The notes under the pieces were generated by a model, which saw only the letters and a list, made by a program, of their open reading frames with translations, was not told where the DNA came from and searched no databases. Both the position numbers and the translations under genes were made by a program. 51,631 nt of DNA from Oscillospiraceae bacterium (GTDB taxonomy: Bacteria > Bacillota > Clostridia > Oscillospirales > Oscillospiraceae): contig CACYXC010000009.1 in the NCBI GenBank assembly GCA_902778285.1, positions 1-51,631 on the forward strand, read 5' to 3'. This document shows, one piece after another, positions 15,741 through 26,095 of this stretch (positions within the stretch are counted from its first letter, which is position 1; every line of letters begins with the position of its first letter).

Positions 15741-15787
15741 ACAACCCCTCAGTCGCTTCCGCGACAGCTCCCCTTGCACAGGGGAGC
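15741..15787. repeat. Rep-C inverted end (5' side of DUF559 gene)
   Basis: AACAACCCCTCAGTCGCTTC, then GCGACAGCTCCCCTTGCAC and AGGGGAG. Its outer part is the inverse of 15320-15366. The same two ends, in the same order but around a short non-coding interior, are found at 22824-23001. Confidence 0.85.
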
Positions 15788-15791
15788 CAAT

Positions 15792-16292
15792 TTACAGATC
15801 CCGCTCGAAGCGGTCCTTCAGCACGCGGTACTCGTCCTTCTCGATCAGGCCGTTTTTCAGCCACTCGTCGAGCTGCGCGATGCGCTGGGCCTTGTCGCGA
15901 AGAAAATGGTCCTCGCCCGTATGGTCGCAGACGACGCAGGTGGGCTCGGGCGGAGTGAAGGTCCGGGTGCGCGGATCGGGGCGGTTTTTGGCCGTGGATG
16001 TTCTGCCGCCGGTGCTGTTGGTCTGCGCTCGTCCGGTCTCCGCCGCTTTCTTTTTGCGCACGGCGGAGAGCACCGCGATCGCGGCGACCAGCAGCGCCGC
16101 CGCGGAGACGAGAATGATCGGCAGCAGATCGGGATCGATGCCGTTTCGCATGGCCCAGCGCTGCAGCCGCCAGAGCGCGTAGCGAAAATCCGCGCTTTCG
16201 AGCAGCTCAAAGAGCCGCGGGAGCAGGAAGATCACGAGAAATACCACCAGAACGCTGCCAAAGCCGCCCTTCTTTTTCTTCTGATTATTCAT
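15792..16292 (-). CDS. Small membrane protein with C-terminal SHOCT-like motif
   Basis: A 166-residue protein not recognised as a named family. The N-terminus MNNQKKKKGG is followed by a hydrophobic segment (about 12-32), a short amphipathic part, a second segment (about 57-80) and a basic, low-complexity linker. The C-terminus has CVVCDHTGEDHF (a possible metal site, Cys-X2-Cys plus His) and then QLDEWLKNGLIEKDEYRVLK, which resembles SHOCT oligomerisation motifs. It starts 49 bp after gyrA ends, on the same strand, and may be co-transcribed with gyrA. Function unknown. Confidence 0.7.
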   Translation of the reverse strand: MNNQKKKKGGFGSVLVVFLVIFLLPRLFELLESADFRYALWRLQRWAMRNGIDPDLLPIILVSAAALLVAAIAVLSAVRKKKAAETGRAQTNSTGGRTSTAKNRPDPRTRTFTPPEPTCVVCDHTGEDHFLRDKAQRIAQLDEWLKNGLIEKDEYRVLKDRFERDL

Positions 16293-16341
16293 GGTGCCCT
16301 CCTTCTGTCAAATAGATTGTCCGGTCGTTTTGATGCCGGAA

Positions 16342-18864
16342 TCAGTCTGCTTCTCCGCCGTTTTCCTCCGCCGGCTCACCGGCGCTCTCTTCCGTGTTCT
16401 CCTCTTCGCTCTCCTTCATGGTCTTCTCGATGGAAATCACGCGGCTGCCCGGCAGCAGGCGCATCACGCGCACGCCCTGGGTCGAGCGGCTGAGCTTGGA
16501 GATGCTGTCGGCCGCCATGCGGATGATGGTGCCGTCGTTGGAGATGACGAGGATGTCGTCGCCGGGAGAGACCATCTTCACATCGGCCACAGGTCCGGTC
16601 TTGTCGGTCACGTTGTAGTTCTTCATGCCGAGGCCGCCGCGGCCGTGCACGCTGTACTCCTCGACGTCGGTGCGCTTGCCGTAGCCCTTCTCGGTGATGG
16701 ACAGCAGGGTCTCTCCGGCGCTGGTGCTGCCGGCGCCGACCACGAAGTCCCCGTGGCGCAGGCGGATGCCGCGCACGCCCACGGCCGTGCGGCCCATCGG
16801 GCGCACGTCGTTCTCGTCGAAGCAGACGGCAAGGCCCTTATGCGTGGCGATGAGGATCTTCTCGCTGCCGTCGGTGGGGATGACGGAGATCAGGTGGTCG
16901 TCCCCGTCGAGCGTCAGGGCGCGGATGCCGTTGGCGCGGATGTTGCGCAGGGCGGACTGGGCCATGCGCTTGACGGTGCCGCCGCGCGTGACGAAGAAGA
17001 GGAACTTGTCCTCCTCCAGGCCGCGGGCGCGGATCATGGCGCTGACCTTCTCGCCGCTCTCGGTCTGGATGATGTTGATGATATTCGTGCCTCTGGCGTT
17101 TCTGCCCGCCTCGGGGATGGTATAGCCCTTCTTGAGGAAGACCCGGCCCAGATCGGTGAAGAAGAGGATGTTGTCGTGCGTGGAGGCGGTGAACACGGTC
17201 TCCACATAGTCCTCCTCCTTGGTGGCCATGGCGCGCACGCCCTTGCCGCCGCGGCCCTGCGCCCGGTATTCCTTCACGGGCAGGCGCTTGATATAGCCGC
17301 CGTGGGTCAGGGTGAAGACGCAGTTCTGCTCCTCGATCAGATCCTCCATGTCGATCTCGTCTTCCACGTCCTGGATCTCGGTCAGGCGCTTGTCGCCGTA
17401 TTTATCGCGCAGCTGGATGAGCTCGTCCTTCAGGACGCCCTTGATCTTCTCGGGGTCTGCCAGCAGCTCTCTGAAGTAAGCGATCTTCTCCTCCAGCTCC
17501 TTATACTCGAGCTCGAGCTTCTCGCGGTTGAGGCCCTGCAGGGCAATCAGACGCATGTCGCAGATGGCCTGCGCCTGCACGTCGTCCAGCCCGAAGCGCG
17601 CCATCAGGTTCTGCTTGGCGTCGTCGTAGCTGGAGCGGATGATGCGGATGACCTCGTCGATGTTGTCCTGGGCGATGAGCAGGCCCTCCAGCAGGTGGGC
17701 GCGCTCCTCGGCCTTTCTGAGGTCGTAGCGCGTGCGGCGGACGATCACGTCCTCCTGGAAGCTCAGGTATTCGTCGAGGATGTGCCGCAGGGAGAGGATC
17801 TTCGGCTGGGTCTGGTTGTTGACCAGGGCCAGCATGTTGATCGAAAAGCCGGACTGCAGCGCGGTCTGGGCAAAGAGGCGGTTGAGCACGACCTGGGGAT
17901 TGGCGTCGCGCTTGAGCTCGATGACGATGCGCATGCCGTTGCGGTCGGTCTCGTCCCGCAGGTCGGAGATGCCCTCGAGGCGCTTGTCGTGCACCTGGTC
18001 GGCGATGCTCTTGATGAGCAGCTTTTTGTTGACCTGATAGGGCAGCTCCGTCACGATGATGCGGGTGCGGCCCTGGCCGTGCTCCTCAAACTCGGTGCGC
18101 GCGCGGATGACGACCTTGCCGCGGCCGGTGGCGTAGGCCTGCCGGATGCCGGCGCGGCCCATGATGATGCCTTTGGTGGGGAAGTCCGGCCCCGTGATGT
18201 GCTGCATCAGATCGCCGAGGGTGGCCTCGGGGTTGTCCAGCACGCAGACGCAGGCGTTGATGACCTCGGTCAGGTTGTGGGGCGGGATATTGGTGGCCAT
18301 GCCCACGGCGATGCCGCTCGAGCCGTTGACCAGCAGGTTCGGGAAGCGGGAGGGGAGCACGCGCGGCTCCTTCCGGCTCTCGTCGAAGTTGGGGTCCCAG
18401 TCCACGGTGTCGCGGTCGATGTCCCGAAGCATCTCGTCGGCCATGCGGGCGAGCCTCGCCTCGGTATAGCGGTAGGCCGCGGGGGGGTTGCCGTCCACGT
18501 CGCCGAAGTTGCCGTGGCCGTCGATCATGGGATAGCGCAGGGAGAAGTTCTGGGCCATGCGCACCAGGGCGTCATAGACGCTGGCGTCCCCGTGGGGATG
18601 GTAGCGGCCCAGCACGTCGCCGACGGCGGTGGCGCACTTGCGGTAGGGCTTGTCCCGGGTGAGGCCGTCCTCGTACATGGCGTAGAGGATGCGGCGGTGC
18701 ACCGGCTTGAGGCCGTCGCGCACGTCCGGCAGGGCGCGGCCCACGATGACCGACATGGCGTAGTCGATATAGCTGGTCTGCATTTCCCCCACCAGCTCGG
18801 ACTCGGTGATGGTCTGATCGGGAAACGTGATATCCTCGGGTTTGTAATCTCTCTTGTGTGCCAT
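16342..18864 (-). CDS. gyrA: DNA gyrase subunit A
   Basis: An 840-residue GyrA: N-terminal breakage-reunion domain with [10 protein letters not shown] and the catalytic Tyr in [10 protein letters not shown] (about residue 133), coiled-coil region, then a beta-pinwheel C-terminal domain starting with the GyrA box QGRGGKG (about 533), which marks gyrase rather than topoisomerase IV. An acidic tail ([17 protein letters not shown]) ends the protein. In the quinolone-determining region the sequence is [12 protein letters not shown], so the position of E. coli Ser83 is Ala (residue 94, codon 18583-18585). A 267-bp repeat-filled gap separates it from gyrB upstream. Confidence 0.97.
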   Translation of the reverse strand: MAHKRDYKPEDITFPDQTITESELVGEMQTSYIDYAMSVIVGRALPDVRDGLKPVHRRILYAMYEDGLTRDKPYRKCATAVGDVLGRYHPHGDASVYDALVRMAQNFSLRYPMIDGHGNFGDVDGNPPAAYRYTEARLARMADEMLRDIDRDTVDWDPNFDESRKEPRVLPSRFPNLLVNGSSGIAVGMATNIPPHNLTEVINACVCVLDNPEATLGDLMQHITGPDFPTKGIIMGRAGIRQAYATGRGKVVIRARTEFEEHGQGRTRIIVTELPYQVNKKLLIKSIADQVHDKRLEGISDLRDETDRNGMRIVIELKRDANPQVVLNRLFAQTALQSGFSINMLALVNNQTQPKILSLRHILDEYLSFQEDVIVRRTRYDLRKAEERAHLLEGLLIAQDNIDEVIRIIRSSYDDAKQNLMARFGLDDVQAQAICDMRLIALQGLNREKLELEYKELEEKIAYFRELLADPEKIKGVLKDELIQLRDKYGDKRLTEIQDVEDEIDMEDLIEEQNCVFTLTHGGYIKRLPVKEYRAQGRGGKGVRAMATKEEDYVETVFTASTHDNILFFTDLGRVFLKKGYTIPEAGRNARGTNIINIIQTESGEKVSAMIRARGLEEDKFLFFVTRGGTVKRMAQSALRNIRANGIRALTLDGDDHLISVIPTDGSEKILIATHKGLAVCFDENDVRPMGRTAVGVRGIRLRHGDFVVGAGSTSAGETLLSITEKGYGKRTDVEEYSVHGRGGLGMKNYNVTDKTGPVADVKMVSPGDDILVISNDGTIIRMAADSISKLSRSTQGVRVMRLLPGSRVISIEKTMKESEEENTEESAGEPAEENGGEAD

Positions 18865-18877
18865 TAATAAATCCTTT

Positions 18878-19131
18878 CCTTATAGCCTTCCCCCTCGGGG
18901 AAGGGGGACCGCGGAGCGGTGGATGAGGCTTCCTTATAGCCTTCCCCCTCGGGGAAGGGGGACCGCGGAGCGGTGGATGAGGCTTCCTTATAGCCTTCCC
19001 CCTCGGGGAAGGTGCCCCAGTGCGCACACTGGGGCGGATGAGGTCTCCATCTTACCGTCTACGGAAAAAGAAAAAGGACCTCATCAGTCAGCCTTGCGGC
19101 TGACAGCTTCCCCGTGCGCGGGGAAGCCTTT
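18878..19131. repeat. Rep-C-related 54-bp tandem repeat between gyrB and gyrA
   Basis: Three head-to-tail units start at 18878, 18932 and 18986, each beginning CCTTATAGCCTTCCCCCTCG and carrying two small palindromes (CCCCCTCGGGGAAGGGGG and CCGCGGAGCGG). The third diverges into GTGCCCCAGTGCGCACACTG. A further palindromic piece follows at 19080-19130 (CAGTCAGCCTTGCGGCTGAC, then CCCCGTGCGCGGGG). No reading frame is convincing here. Confidence 0.85.
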
Positions 19132-21063
<1,932 letters not shown>

Positions 21064-21077
21064 AGTTTCCTCCAAAT

Positions 21078-21147
21078 TGTCATTCTGAGGAGCGTGGAGA
21101 CGAAGAATCTCACAGCTTGAGATTCTTCGCTCCGCTCAGAATGACAA
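21078..21147. repeat. Rep-A element, cargo-free, between gyrB and remB
   Basis: Inverted ends TGTCATTCTGAGGAGCG and CGCTCAGAATGACA, with an inner AGAATCTCA...TGAGATTCT pairing. It lies between the remB stop and the gyrB ribosome-binding site and could fold into one long hairpin in the transcript. Confidence 0.85.
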
Positions 21148-21156
21148 GAAAAATGA

Positions 21157-21414
21157 TTACAGTAAGCCGCTCTCCGCGCGGCGCAGCAGCGTCGCCGCCG
21201 CCATCTGGCTCAGATAGACGCTGCTTTTCTCCCCGTCCCGGCATACGACGAAGGACTTGGGGAGGTCCTCCGCGGCATTGACCACCTGCCCGGCTTTTTC
21301 CGCCGCGGCCAGATATTTTCGCGTCAGATGGGACTGGGAGGTGATGTCCAGGTCGAAGATGCCGACGATGCTGTCGGTCCTCACGACCGTTCCTTTTCCG
21401 AGATGCAAATACAT
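21157..21414 (-). CDS. remB: Extracellular matrix regulator RemB-like protein (DUF370)
   Basis: An 85-residue protein starting MYLHLGKGTVVRTDSIVGIFD. The DUF370/RemB pattern (YLHLG...V....IIGIFD) is clear, and the position between recF and gyrB is the conserved place of yaaB/remB in Firmicutes. In Bacillus, RemA/RemB act in biofilm-gene regulation; the role in Clostridia is not established. The start at 21414 is preferred to an upstream in-frame ATG (21471), since the extra 19 residues would be translated Rep-B repeat. AGGGGAA sits just before this ATG. Confidence 0.88.
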   Translation of the reverse strand: MYLHLGKGTVVRTDSIVGIFDLDITSQSHLTRKYLAAAEKAGQVVNAAEDLPKSFVVCRDGEKSSVYLSQMAAATLLRRAESGLL

Positions 21415-21423
21415 TGTTCCCCT

Positions 21424-21496
21424 GTAGGGCCGACCATTGGTCGGCCGCAGACTGGCAGAAAGATCGGACAAACGGACGAGCAGTGCTCGTCCCTAC
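21424..21496. repeat. Rep-B element between recF and remB
   Basis: Starts GTAGGGCCGACCATTGGTCGG, ends GAGCAGTGCTCGTCCCTAC; each half contains its own palindrome. It fills almost the whole recF-remB gap. The recF stop codon (TAG, 21493-21495) is formed by its terminal CCCTAC. Confidence 0.85.
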
Positions 21497-22596
21497 GCCC
21501 GTATCTTCCCCTTCTCGACGAAGATCACCTTCCCGCCGGTGCGGCTGGAGATCTCGTCGTCCTCGCAGCAGGTGATCAGCGTCTGCCCGCCGCCGATGCG
21601 GTTTAAGACGAACTCCTGCCGCCGCGGATCGAGCTCCGAGAGCACGTCGTCCAGCAGCAGGATCGGGTACTCCCCGGTCTCCGCCAGAAAGATCTCCCGC
21701 TCGGCCAGCTTCAGGCTCAGCGCGGCGGTGCGCGTCTGGCCCTGGGAGGCAAAGCTGCGCGCGGAGCGGCCGTTGATGTCGATCTCCAGGTCGTCCTTGT
21801 GCGCGCCGGTCAGGCACTGGGCGCTCTCCAGCTCGGCCTGCCGGTGCTTCTCCTGATGGTCGCAGATGTCGTAATAGATCTCCCGCGCGGGGGCGAAGGG
21901 ATCGCGCACGGTGCTGACCGTGTTGTAGCGGATCGAAAGCGCCTCCCCCTCGCCGGAAAACTCCCGGTGGATGGGGGGCGCGGCCTCGTTCAGCCTCGCC
22001 GCGAAGGCGGCGCGGTAGCGGATCAGATGGCTCGAGGCGCGGGCCATGCCCTCGGAAAACTCGTCGAGCGTGTCGAGCAGGGAGGGCTTCTCGCGCCAGT
22101 CCTTCAAAATCCGTGTCTTGTGCTCGTAAAGCCTGTTGAATTCCGAAAGGATCTCGGCGTAGCGCGGCCGGATCTGACTGATGGCGTTGTCCATCAGCCG
22201 TCTTCTGACCGCGGCTCCCTCCTTGATGAGGTTGAGATCGTCCGGGCAGAAGAGCACGGCGTTGATCTGGGAAGAGAGCTCGCCCGCGGTTTTCTTCGCG
22301 CCGTTTACGAGGATCCTCTTGGGCTGTCCCGGCCGGAGCCGTATGCTGACGGTCTGATCCCGCTCGTGGCTGTGGATGTCCGCGAGGATCTCCGCCTCCG
22401 TATAGTCGAAGCCCACCAGCTCCTTATCGAAGCGGGTGCGGAAGCTCCGCCCGGTGGAGAGCAGGTAGACGGCCTCCAGCAGATTGGTCTTCCCCTGGGC
22501 GTTCTGCCCGGAGATCACGTTGGTGCCCGGCGCGAACTCCGCCGTCTCCCACTCGTAATTGCGAAAGCCGCTCAGGGCGATCCTGTCGATCCTCAT
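21493..22596 (-). CDS. recF: DNA replication and repair protein RecF
   Basis: A 367-residue SMC-like ATPase: Walker [20 protein letters not shown] (about 30-48), signature-like region [18 protein letters not shown] and Walker [15 protein letters not shown]. It loads RecA at gapped DNA with RecO and RecR. It overlaps the S4-domain gene by 4 bp (ATGA), implying translational coupling, in the standard dnaN-yaaA-recF order. The C-terminal residues are GKIRA followed by a TAG contributed by a Rep-B repeat, so the native end may have been altered by insertion at the stop codon. Confidence 0.95.
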   Translation of the reverse strand: MRIDRIALSGFRNYEWETAEFAPGTNVISGQNAQGKTNLLEAVYLLSTGRSFRTRFDKELVGFDYTEAEILADIHSHERDQTVSIRLRPGQPKRILVNGAKKTAGELSSQINAVLFCPDDLNLIKEGAAVRRRLMDNAISQIRPRYAEILSEFNRLYEHKTRILKDWREKPSLLDTLDEFSEGMARASSHLIRYRAAFAARLNEAAPPIHREFSGEGEALSIRYNTVSTVRDPFAPAREIYYDICDHQEKHRQAELESAQCLTGAHKDDLEIDINGRSARSFASQGQTRTAALSLKLAEREIFLAETGEYPILLLDDVLSELDPRRQEFVLNRIGGGQTLITCCEDDEISSRTGGKVIFVEKGKIRA

Positions 22597-22805
22597 CCCT
22601 GCACGACCTCGACGAGGAAGCGGTCGAAGCCGACCACGTCGCCCGGGCGGATCTTTTTGCCGCGCATCGTGCAGACCTCGCCGTTGACCTTGACCATGCC
22701 CTCGGCGATGACGAGCTTCGCCTCCCCGCCGGTGCCGACCAGCGACGCGTATTTCAAAAGGGAATCGAGCTTGATAAACTCGGTTGAAATTGCAATTTTT
22801 TCCAT
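22593..22805 (-). CDS. yaaA: S4-domain RNA-binding protein YaaA/RlbA type
   Basis: A 70-residue S4-domain protein ([20 protein letters not shown], then [21 protein letters not shown]) in its conserved place between dnaN and recF. In Bacillus the homologue (RlbA/YaaA) is linked to large ribosomal subunit assembly. The start at 22805 is chosen because the longer frame upstream is Rep-C repeat; the Shine-Dalgarno is weak (GAGAAAA). It overlaps recF by 4 bp. Confidence 0.88.
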   Translation of the reverse strand: MEKIAISTEFIKLDSLLKYASLVGTGGEAKLVIAEGMVKVNGEVCTMRGKKIRPGDVVGFDRFLVEVVQG

Positions 22806-22823
22806 ACGATCATTTTCTCTTAG

Positions 22824-23001
22824 GCTCCCCTGTACAAGGGGAGCATAACGACGCGCGGGAAGCGCGCGACGATCCAAGCTTGCTGTCAGCGAAGCTGACT
22901 GAGGGGTTGCGCTCGTCGTTTTGATTTGTTCTTTCGGAGCGCGTTCGACAAAGAACAACCCCTCCGCCCCTGCGGGCACCTCCCCTTGCTCAGGGGAGGC
23001 A
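22824..23001. repeat. Rep-C element with non-coding interior (MITE-like)
   Basis: The left end reads GGCTCCCCTGTACAAGGGG, then CTGTCAGCGAAGCTGACTG and AGGGGTTG; the right end reads AAAGAACAACCCCTCCGCCC, then CACCTCCCCTTGC. These are the same two ends, in the same order, as those around the DUF559 gene at 15320-15787, but here they enclose about 60-85 bp without a gene (GCTCGTCGTTTTGATTTG onwards). Confidence 0.85.
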
Positions 23002-23047
23002 TTCTCCCGCCTCTTAAGAGCTAAGGACTAAAAGCTAAGGACTTTCC

Positions 23048-24160
23048 TCAATCTCCCGCCCTGAGTCTCACCGGCAGGATCATGTAGGTGAAGCTCTCGC
23101 TGCCGTCGGCCGCCCTGATGACGCAGGGGGAGGAGGCGGTGTTGAGGCAGATGAACAGCTCATCCACACCGGCGGCCTTCAGCGCGTCCATCATATAGCG
23201 GTCGTTGAAGCCGATCTGCAGGCCCTCGCCGCTGCCCTCGCAGGAGCAGGCATCCTCGGCCCGGCCGAGAGGTGTGGAACAGGCGCAGTCGATGCTGCCG
23301 TCGTTGAAGAACATGTGGATGGGGCTGCTGTTTCTCTCGCTGATGATGAGCGCGACGCGGTCGATGACCGATATGAACTCGCTCCGGTCCACCTTGACCG
23401 TAAAGCGGAAGTTCTCCGGGATGGACTTGCGGTAGTTGAGAAATTCGCCCTCCAGACGGCGGGAGATGACCACCGTGTCGCCGATGGTGAAGGAGATGTG
23501 CTTGGCGCCGACCGCGATGGATACGAGATCGTCCCTGTCCTCGCAGATGCGCTCGATATCGGACAGGGCGGCGCCGGGCACCACAAAGCTGCAGTCCTGG
23601 CCCTCGCCGTCCTGCAGCGTCTCGCAGCGCTTGGCCAGGCGGTAGCCGTCCACGGACACGAGCGTCAGCTCGCTGCCGGTCTTTTCAAAGAGCGTACCGG
23701 TGTAGATCGGGCGCACGTCGCTCGCGGCGACGGCGAAGATGGTCTGGTCGATCATGCTGCGCAGCGTCTTCTCCGGCAGGCGCAGGGTATTGAGCCCCTC
23801 CACGCCGGGCATTTCGGGATATTCCTCCGAGCTCATGCCCATGAAGCTGAACTCGCTGCGGCCGCATTTGACGTTGACGCCGTTGCCGTCGTCGACCGTA
23901 AAGCTCACGATGCCGTCCGGCAGCTTGCGGATCATCTCGCCCAGAAAGCGGGCGCTGATGACGATGGTGCCGGATTCCGCCACGTCTGCGGGGATCGAGG
24001 TGTAAATGCCCTCTTTCAGGTCGTAGCCGGTGATTTTCAGATTTCCCTCCGCCTGCAGCAGCAGACCCTCCAGCGCCTGGATCGGGCTCTTGGAGGCGGC
24101 GGCGCGGGACGCGACGGCGATGGCGGACTGCAGAAGGTACTTTTCACAGGAAAACTTCAT
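23048..24160 (-). CDS. dnaN: DNA polymerase III subunit beta (sliding clamp)
   Basis: A 370-residue beta clamp made of three similar domains, starting MKFSCEKYLLQSAIAVASRA and ending ESFTYMILPVRLRAGD, which matches the conserved end (..Y.iMPvr). It encircles DNA and tethers polymerase III. It lies downstream of dnaA on the same strand; the 249-bp gap between them carries my oriC call. GGAGGAATCG precedes the ATG at 24160. Confidence 0.96.
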   Translation of the reverse strand: MKFSCEKYLLQSAIAVASRAAASKSPIQALEGLLLQAEGNLKITGYDLKEGIYTSIPADVAESGTIVISARFLGEMIRKLPDGIVSFTVDDGNGVNVKCGRSEFSFMGMSSEEYPEMPGVEGLNTLRLPEKTLRSMIDQTIFAVAASDVRPIYTGTLFEKTGSELTLVSVDGYRLAKRCETLQDGEGQDCSFVVPGAALSDIERICEDRDDLVSIAVGAKHISFTIGDTVVISRRLEGEFLNYRKSIPENFRFTVKVDRSEFISVIDRVALIISERNSSPIHMFFNDGSIDCACSTPLGRAEDACSCEGSGEGLQIGFNDRYMMDALKAAGVDELFICLNTASSPCVIRAADGSESFTYMILPVRLRAGD

Positions 24161-24409
24161 TTCGATTCCTCCGTACTGAAAAAACTTTTTCTGTCTATGA
24201 ATGAATCTTATTTTTTTAGCAGCAATAGTAGTAGCGGAATTTATTGTGGAAAAGTCGAAAAAACAGCGCGGTGACGGGATTTTTTGTGTGGAGCGATTTG
24301 TTTAAAATTTTGTCTCTTTCCACAGAGGAGAGCGTTAAAACTTTTGCCACAGCCGCGCTTTCCACTTTCCACAGGCAACTTGTGGAGAGGGGTCGCCGCG
24401 CCGTCACGC
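24161..24409. other. oriC: Chromosome replication origin (oriC)
   Basis: Gap between dnaA and dnaN. DnaA-box-like sites with the core TTTCCACA occur at 24245-24253 (reverse, TTTTCCACA), 24316-24324, 24365-24373 and 24381-24389 (reverse), with weaker ones near 24286 and 24343. Next to the 24245 box lies a phased triplet run TAG-CAG-CAA-TAG-TAG-TAG (24217-24234), matching the DnaA-trio pattern. Beyond it, 24172-24217 is AT-rich and ends in a seven-T run, a candidate unwinding element. The order boxes, trios, AT-rich is that of known Firmicutes origins. The gap on the other side of dnaA (25751-25830) also has a box and an AT-rich tract and could be a second part. Confidence 0.8.
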
Positions 24410-25726
24410 TTACAGCAGGTTGCTGCTGTTGACGTTGGAGCTGATGTCCCGGATGATCGAGGCCATGGAGGGGTCCTTCAAAATCATGTCCTCCACCTTG
24501 CGGATGGAGCTGAGGACCGTCGCGTGATTGCGGCCCTCAAACTGCTCGCCGATATCCTTGAGGGAGAGATTCGTCAGCTGCCGCATCAGATGCATGGCCA
24601 CCTGGCGGGCGAGGGCCGTATTCTTGGAGCGGTTCTGTCCGCGCAGATCCTCCTCCTTGAGGGAGAAATATTTGGCGGTCTCACGGATGATGTTCTCGGG
24701 CTTGGGGATCTCCGGGCCGTCGCGGATCACGTCCTTGATGGCGCGGTCCACCGCCTCGGGGGTGATCACCTCGTTCAATATCTCCTTATAAGCGGTCAGG
24801 CGCTTGATCACGCCCTCCAGCTGGCGGATGTTGGCGGTGATCTTGGTCGCGACGTACTCCACGGCCTCGTCCGAGAGGATCAGACCGAGCTGCGCGGCCT
24901 TATAGCGCGTGATGGCCATGCGCGTCTCCAGATCGGGCGGCTGGATGTCCGCCATCAGGCCGCCCTCAAAGCGGGTGCGCAGCCGGTCGTCGAGCAGGCT
25001 CATCTCGAGCGGCGGGCGGTCGGAGGTGATGACGATCTGATGCCCGGCCTCGTAGATATTGTTGAAGGTGTGGAAGAATTCCTCCTGTGTGCTCTGCTTG
25101 CCGGCGATGAACTGGATGTCGTCCACGAGAAACAGATCCACGTTCCGGTATTTGGTGCGGAAATCGTCCGTCGTGCCGTCCTTGATGGCCTTGACCATCT
25201 GGATCGTGAACTCGTCGCCCTTGATGTAGGCGATCTTCTGCTTCGGGTCCCGCGCGTGGATGGCCTGTCCGATGGCCAGCAGCAGATGCGTCTTGCCCAG
25301 ACCGGAGTTGCCGTAGATGAACAGGGGATTGTAGACCTTGCCCGGCCGGTCGGCGACGGCGACGGCCGCCGCGTGGGCAAACTTGTTCGAGCTGCCGACG
25401 ATAAAGCGGTCGAAAGTGTAGCCCTCCATCTCCGGCAGGGCGTTTTCTTCCCTGGCGGTCGACTCATAGTCATTGATCTCATCCCCGGCCAGCACCAGAA
25501 GCTCAAAGTCCGAGGCGAAGAGATCATGGAGCGCGGATTTGATCGAATCCCCGTAGCGCTGCACGATGATGTCCCGCTTGAAGCCGTTTCCGGTGTGCAG
25601 GATCAGGCGGCAGTCCTCCAGCTCGACGATCCGGCAGTCGGCGAACCAGGCGTTGATGGCAGTCGGCGTGAGCTGTCGGGAGAGGATTTTCAGGATTTCA
25701 TCCCAGAGTTCCTGGAGAGAATTCAT
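24410..25726 (-). CDS. dnaA: Chromosomal replication initiator DnaA
   Basis: DnaA with domain I (MNSLQELWDEILKILSRQL), a short linker, AAA+ domain with Walker A GNSGLGKTHLLLA (about 140-150), Walker B FLVDDIQF, and the C-terminal DNA-binding domain whose signature is GRNHATVLSSIRKVE. It binds DnaA boxes and opens oriC. The ATG at 25726 is chosen because AAGGTGG lies about 10 nt upstream; the in-frame GTG three codons earlier is too close. Unusually, the gene upstream is not rpmH but mscL, after a repeat-filled gap. Confidence 0.97.
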   Translation of the reverse strand: MNSLQELWDEILKILSRQLTPTAINAWFADCRIVELEDCRLILHTGNGFKRDIIVQRYGDSIKSALHDLFASDFELLVLAGDEINDYESTAREENALPEMEGYTFDRFIVGSSNKFAHAAAVAVADRPGKVYNPLFIYGNSGLGKTHLLLAIGQAIHARDPKQKIAYIKGDEFTIQMVKAIKDGTTDDFRTKYRNVDLFLVDDIQFIAGKQSTQEEFFHTFNNIYEAGHQIVITSDRPPLEMSLLDDRLRTRFEGGLMADIQPPDLETRMAITRYKAAQLGLILSDEAVEYVATKITANIRQLEGVIKRLTAYKEILNEVITPEAVDRAIKDVIRDGPEIPKPENIIRETAKYFSLKEEDLRGQNRSKNTALARQVAMHLMRQLTNLSLKDIGEQFEGRNHATVLSSIRKVEDMILKDPSMASIIRDISSNVNSSNLL

Positions 25727-25776
25727 GGCGTACACCCCACCTTGGCAGATTTGTGCACAGTATTCTTAACTATACC

Positions 25777-25805
25777 ATTTTACCACAAAAATGGATTTTT
25801 TACAA
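25777..25805 (-). promoter_or_regulatory. dnaA promoter
   Basis: Minus-strand TTGTAA (25800-25805), 17-bp spacer and TAAAAT (25777-25782). A DnaA-box-like TTGTGCACA (25751-25759) lies just downstream of the expected start, in position for autorepression. Confidence 0.6.
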
Positions 25806-25835
25806 GAGATATAAATATATATAAAGTAGGACAAA

Positions 25836-26085
25836 GCATACAAAAAAGCCCGGAGCGAAGCCGGGCTTTTTTGTATGCGGAGACGGGCGACAATTTCCTC
25901 GCAGCATGTCTGTACACGCATGGGGAGAGCGCGAGAGGGGATGGGAGTCACCTCTCGCAGTTCGATGTCAGCGAAAACAGAAACATACAAATATGTTTCT
26001 GTTTTTGCCGCTCAAGCTGTCGACAGGATGCCGACGGCTTGAGCGTACAAAAAAGCCCGGAGAGTATCCGGGCTGTTTTGTACGC
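25836..26085. repeat. Rep-E element 1 flanked by two copies of the local terminator
   Basis: Two 43-nt hairpins, 25836-25878 and 26043-26085, share the stem core AAAAAAGCCCGG but differ in loops and at outer base pairs. Between them: the Rep-E core ACGCATGGGGAGAGCGCGAG (about 25917-25936) with its closing arm CCTCTCGC, a second terminator-like hairpin (AACAGAAACATA...TATGTTTCTGTT, about 25975-26006) and the palindrome CTCAAGCTGTCGACAGG...CGGCTTGAG (26011-26043). It lies between mscL (end) and the dnaA promoter, so the hairpins probably serve as the terminators of the parA-mscL operon. Confidence 0.8.
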
Positions 26086-26095
26086 GGGATGTAGC

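Noticed and set aside
18878-19040. CRISPR-like short tandem repeat
   Set aside because: Units of 54 bp are identical end to end with no spacers; the content is Rep-C-related palindromes.
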